From Plazaster borealis (Eukaryota > Echinodermata > Asteroidea > Forcipulatida > Labidiasteridae): 64,000 nt of DNA. The stretch is from contig CM037457.1 in the NCBI GenBank assembly GCA_021014325.1, positions 5,376,721 through 5,440,720 of the forward strand. The letters are read 5' to 3'. The position numbers and the translations under genes were made by a program. Of this stretch, positions 62,880-64,000 are shown piece after piece (positions within the stretch are counted from its first letter, which is position 1; each line of letters begins with the position of its first letter). Below the pieces are notes generated by a model, which had not been told where the DNA came from, made no database searches, and saw only the letters and a list, made by a program, of their open reading frames with translations.

Positions 62880-64000
62880 TACTACCCTAATTATTCATTC
62901 ATGGTGATGTAGAGAGTTTGTAAATCCTCTGAAATGTAACACCCAGGAGGTTCAGTGGGCTTCATCCTCTACACCATGGGAGACCCAGTCCAACTAACTT
63001 AACATTTGTAGTTCTTTAATTCATGGTGATGTAGAGAGTCTGTAAATCCTCTGAAATGTAACACCCAGGAGATTTAGTGGGCTTATCCTATACACCATGA
63101 GAGACCCAGTCCAACTACCTTGTACATCATAAAACAAGGAAGGTATAGTGGTAGCACTTAAAGACTAACTAATTACATAAAAAACTGCATAAGTTTTTCA
63201 TACAACTACTTCATAAGATGCAATGGTCTTTAAAGGGATTGTTGGTATTTGGATCCCAGTGTTTGTTTCAATCCTCTATAGTTGTCGATTTATACCATAA
63301 AACTAACCTGTGAAAATTTCATTTCAAAAGGTGTTATCGTTTTTTGAGATATTGCCGAAAATCTGGAGCAGTTTCGTCTATGCCATGCAGGAAGAATAAT
63401 CTGCAATTGGAAAACACAATCAGAGAAACGTCTTTTTCCATAACCGCAGTACTTCGAAGTGAACAGTTTCTCACTGCTGTACTTCTTATAGTAAGTTTTT
63501 ATTGCCATTAACTTTCAGAGTCATTACCAAACATATACTGACCCTTGCATTGCTACCATTACCTTCCTTGTTTTATCAATCAGACTCACGAGGCTATTTT
63601 TGTACATCTTGTACATCATGTAGTTCTTAATTCCCGGTGATGTAGAGAGTCTGTAAATCCTCTGAAATTGAACACCCTGGAGGTTCAGTGGGCTTCATCC
63701 TCTACACCACGGGAGACACAGTCCAACTACCTTTTACATTATGTAGCTATTAATTCATGGTGATGTAGAGAGTCTGTAAATCCTCTGAAATGTAACACCC
63801 AGGAGGTTCAGGGGCCTTCATCTTCTAGACAAAGGGGAGACCCAGGCCCACCACCCTAGTTCTTTATTCATGGTGATGTAGAGAGTCTGTAAATCCTCTG
63901 AAATGTAACACCCTGGAGGTTCAGTGGGCTTCACCTTCTATACCAAGCCAAAGCCCAAGACCTGCTTTCCTAATTTTGTATTTATGGAATCAGGGAGATG
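62880..64000. repeat. 122-bp tandem array downstream of TERF2IP, with nested MITE
   Basis: TTCATGGTGATGTAGAGAG-type starts at about 62898, 63020, 63631, 63753 and 63867 (steps 122, then 122 and 114). A family A MITE, copy 6 (63230-63547, minus), sits inside a larger insert flanked by TTGTACATCAT (63120-63130 and 63609-63619). The array leaves the window. Confidence 0.9.

Overview
The window is eukaryotic nuclear DNA. It is AT-rich, its coding exons are short and split by GT-AG introns, and most of the rest is transposon and tandem-repeat sequence. The gene set (a MOSPD2-type MSP protein, an RFXAP-type RFX-complex subunit and a RAP1/TERF2IP-type shelterin protein) fits a deuterostome. The MITE families with TTAA ends and the tRNA-Leu-headed SINEs look to me like those of echinoderms, most likely a sea star. 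The species call is recollection and inference, not a database result.

Layout. 1-7043: repeats only (hAT-like remnants, palindromic MITEs, a 75-bp minisatellite, a LINE tail), plus one weak promoter/first-exon candidate at 1641-1767. 7044-25018: a complete 14-exon MOSPD2 homologue on the minus strand (549 aa). 25019-27610: the head-to-head intergenic region, with CCAAT boxes, a G-rich quadruplex candidate, a small MITE, a hAT-like remnant and a SINE. 27653-32185: a 3-exon RFXAP homologue on the plus strand (201 aa); its last exon runs into a 159-bp tandem array that fills the proximal 3' UTR, with a likely poly(A) signal at 34666. 34700-41161: repeat-dense spacer with a 676-bp-class MITE carrying a fresh 819-bp foldback transposon. 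41162-62462: a complete 12-exon TERF2IP (RAP1) homologue on the plus strand (528 aa), its introns loaded with nested MITEs and two large tandem arrays. 62463-64000: a 122-bp tandem array that runs off the window.

All 29 coding exons were joined by hand. Every junction keeps frame, and each product aligns with its family from start to stop. The three genes have unrelated known jobs: ER membrane contact sites, RFX transcription complex, telomere protection. I see no operon-like logic linking them. MOSPD2 and RFXAP are divergently arranged and could share regulatory DNA.

The most informative non-genic material is the transposon stratigraphy. It includes three related TTAA-ended MITE families with a shared body, insertions dated by paralogous empty sites, a hAT element with an exact 8-bp target duplication, and a Mutator-like foldback with an exact 9-bp target duplication. 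I found no new defence, toxin or biosynthetic system, no CRISPR array and no viral gene.
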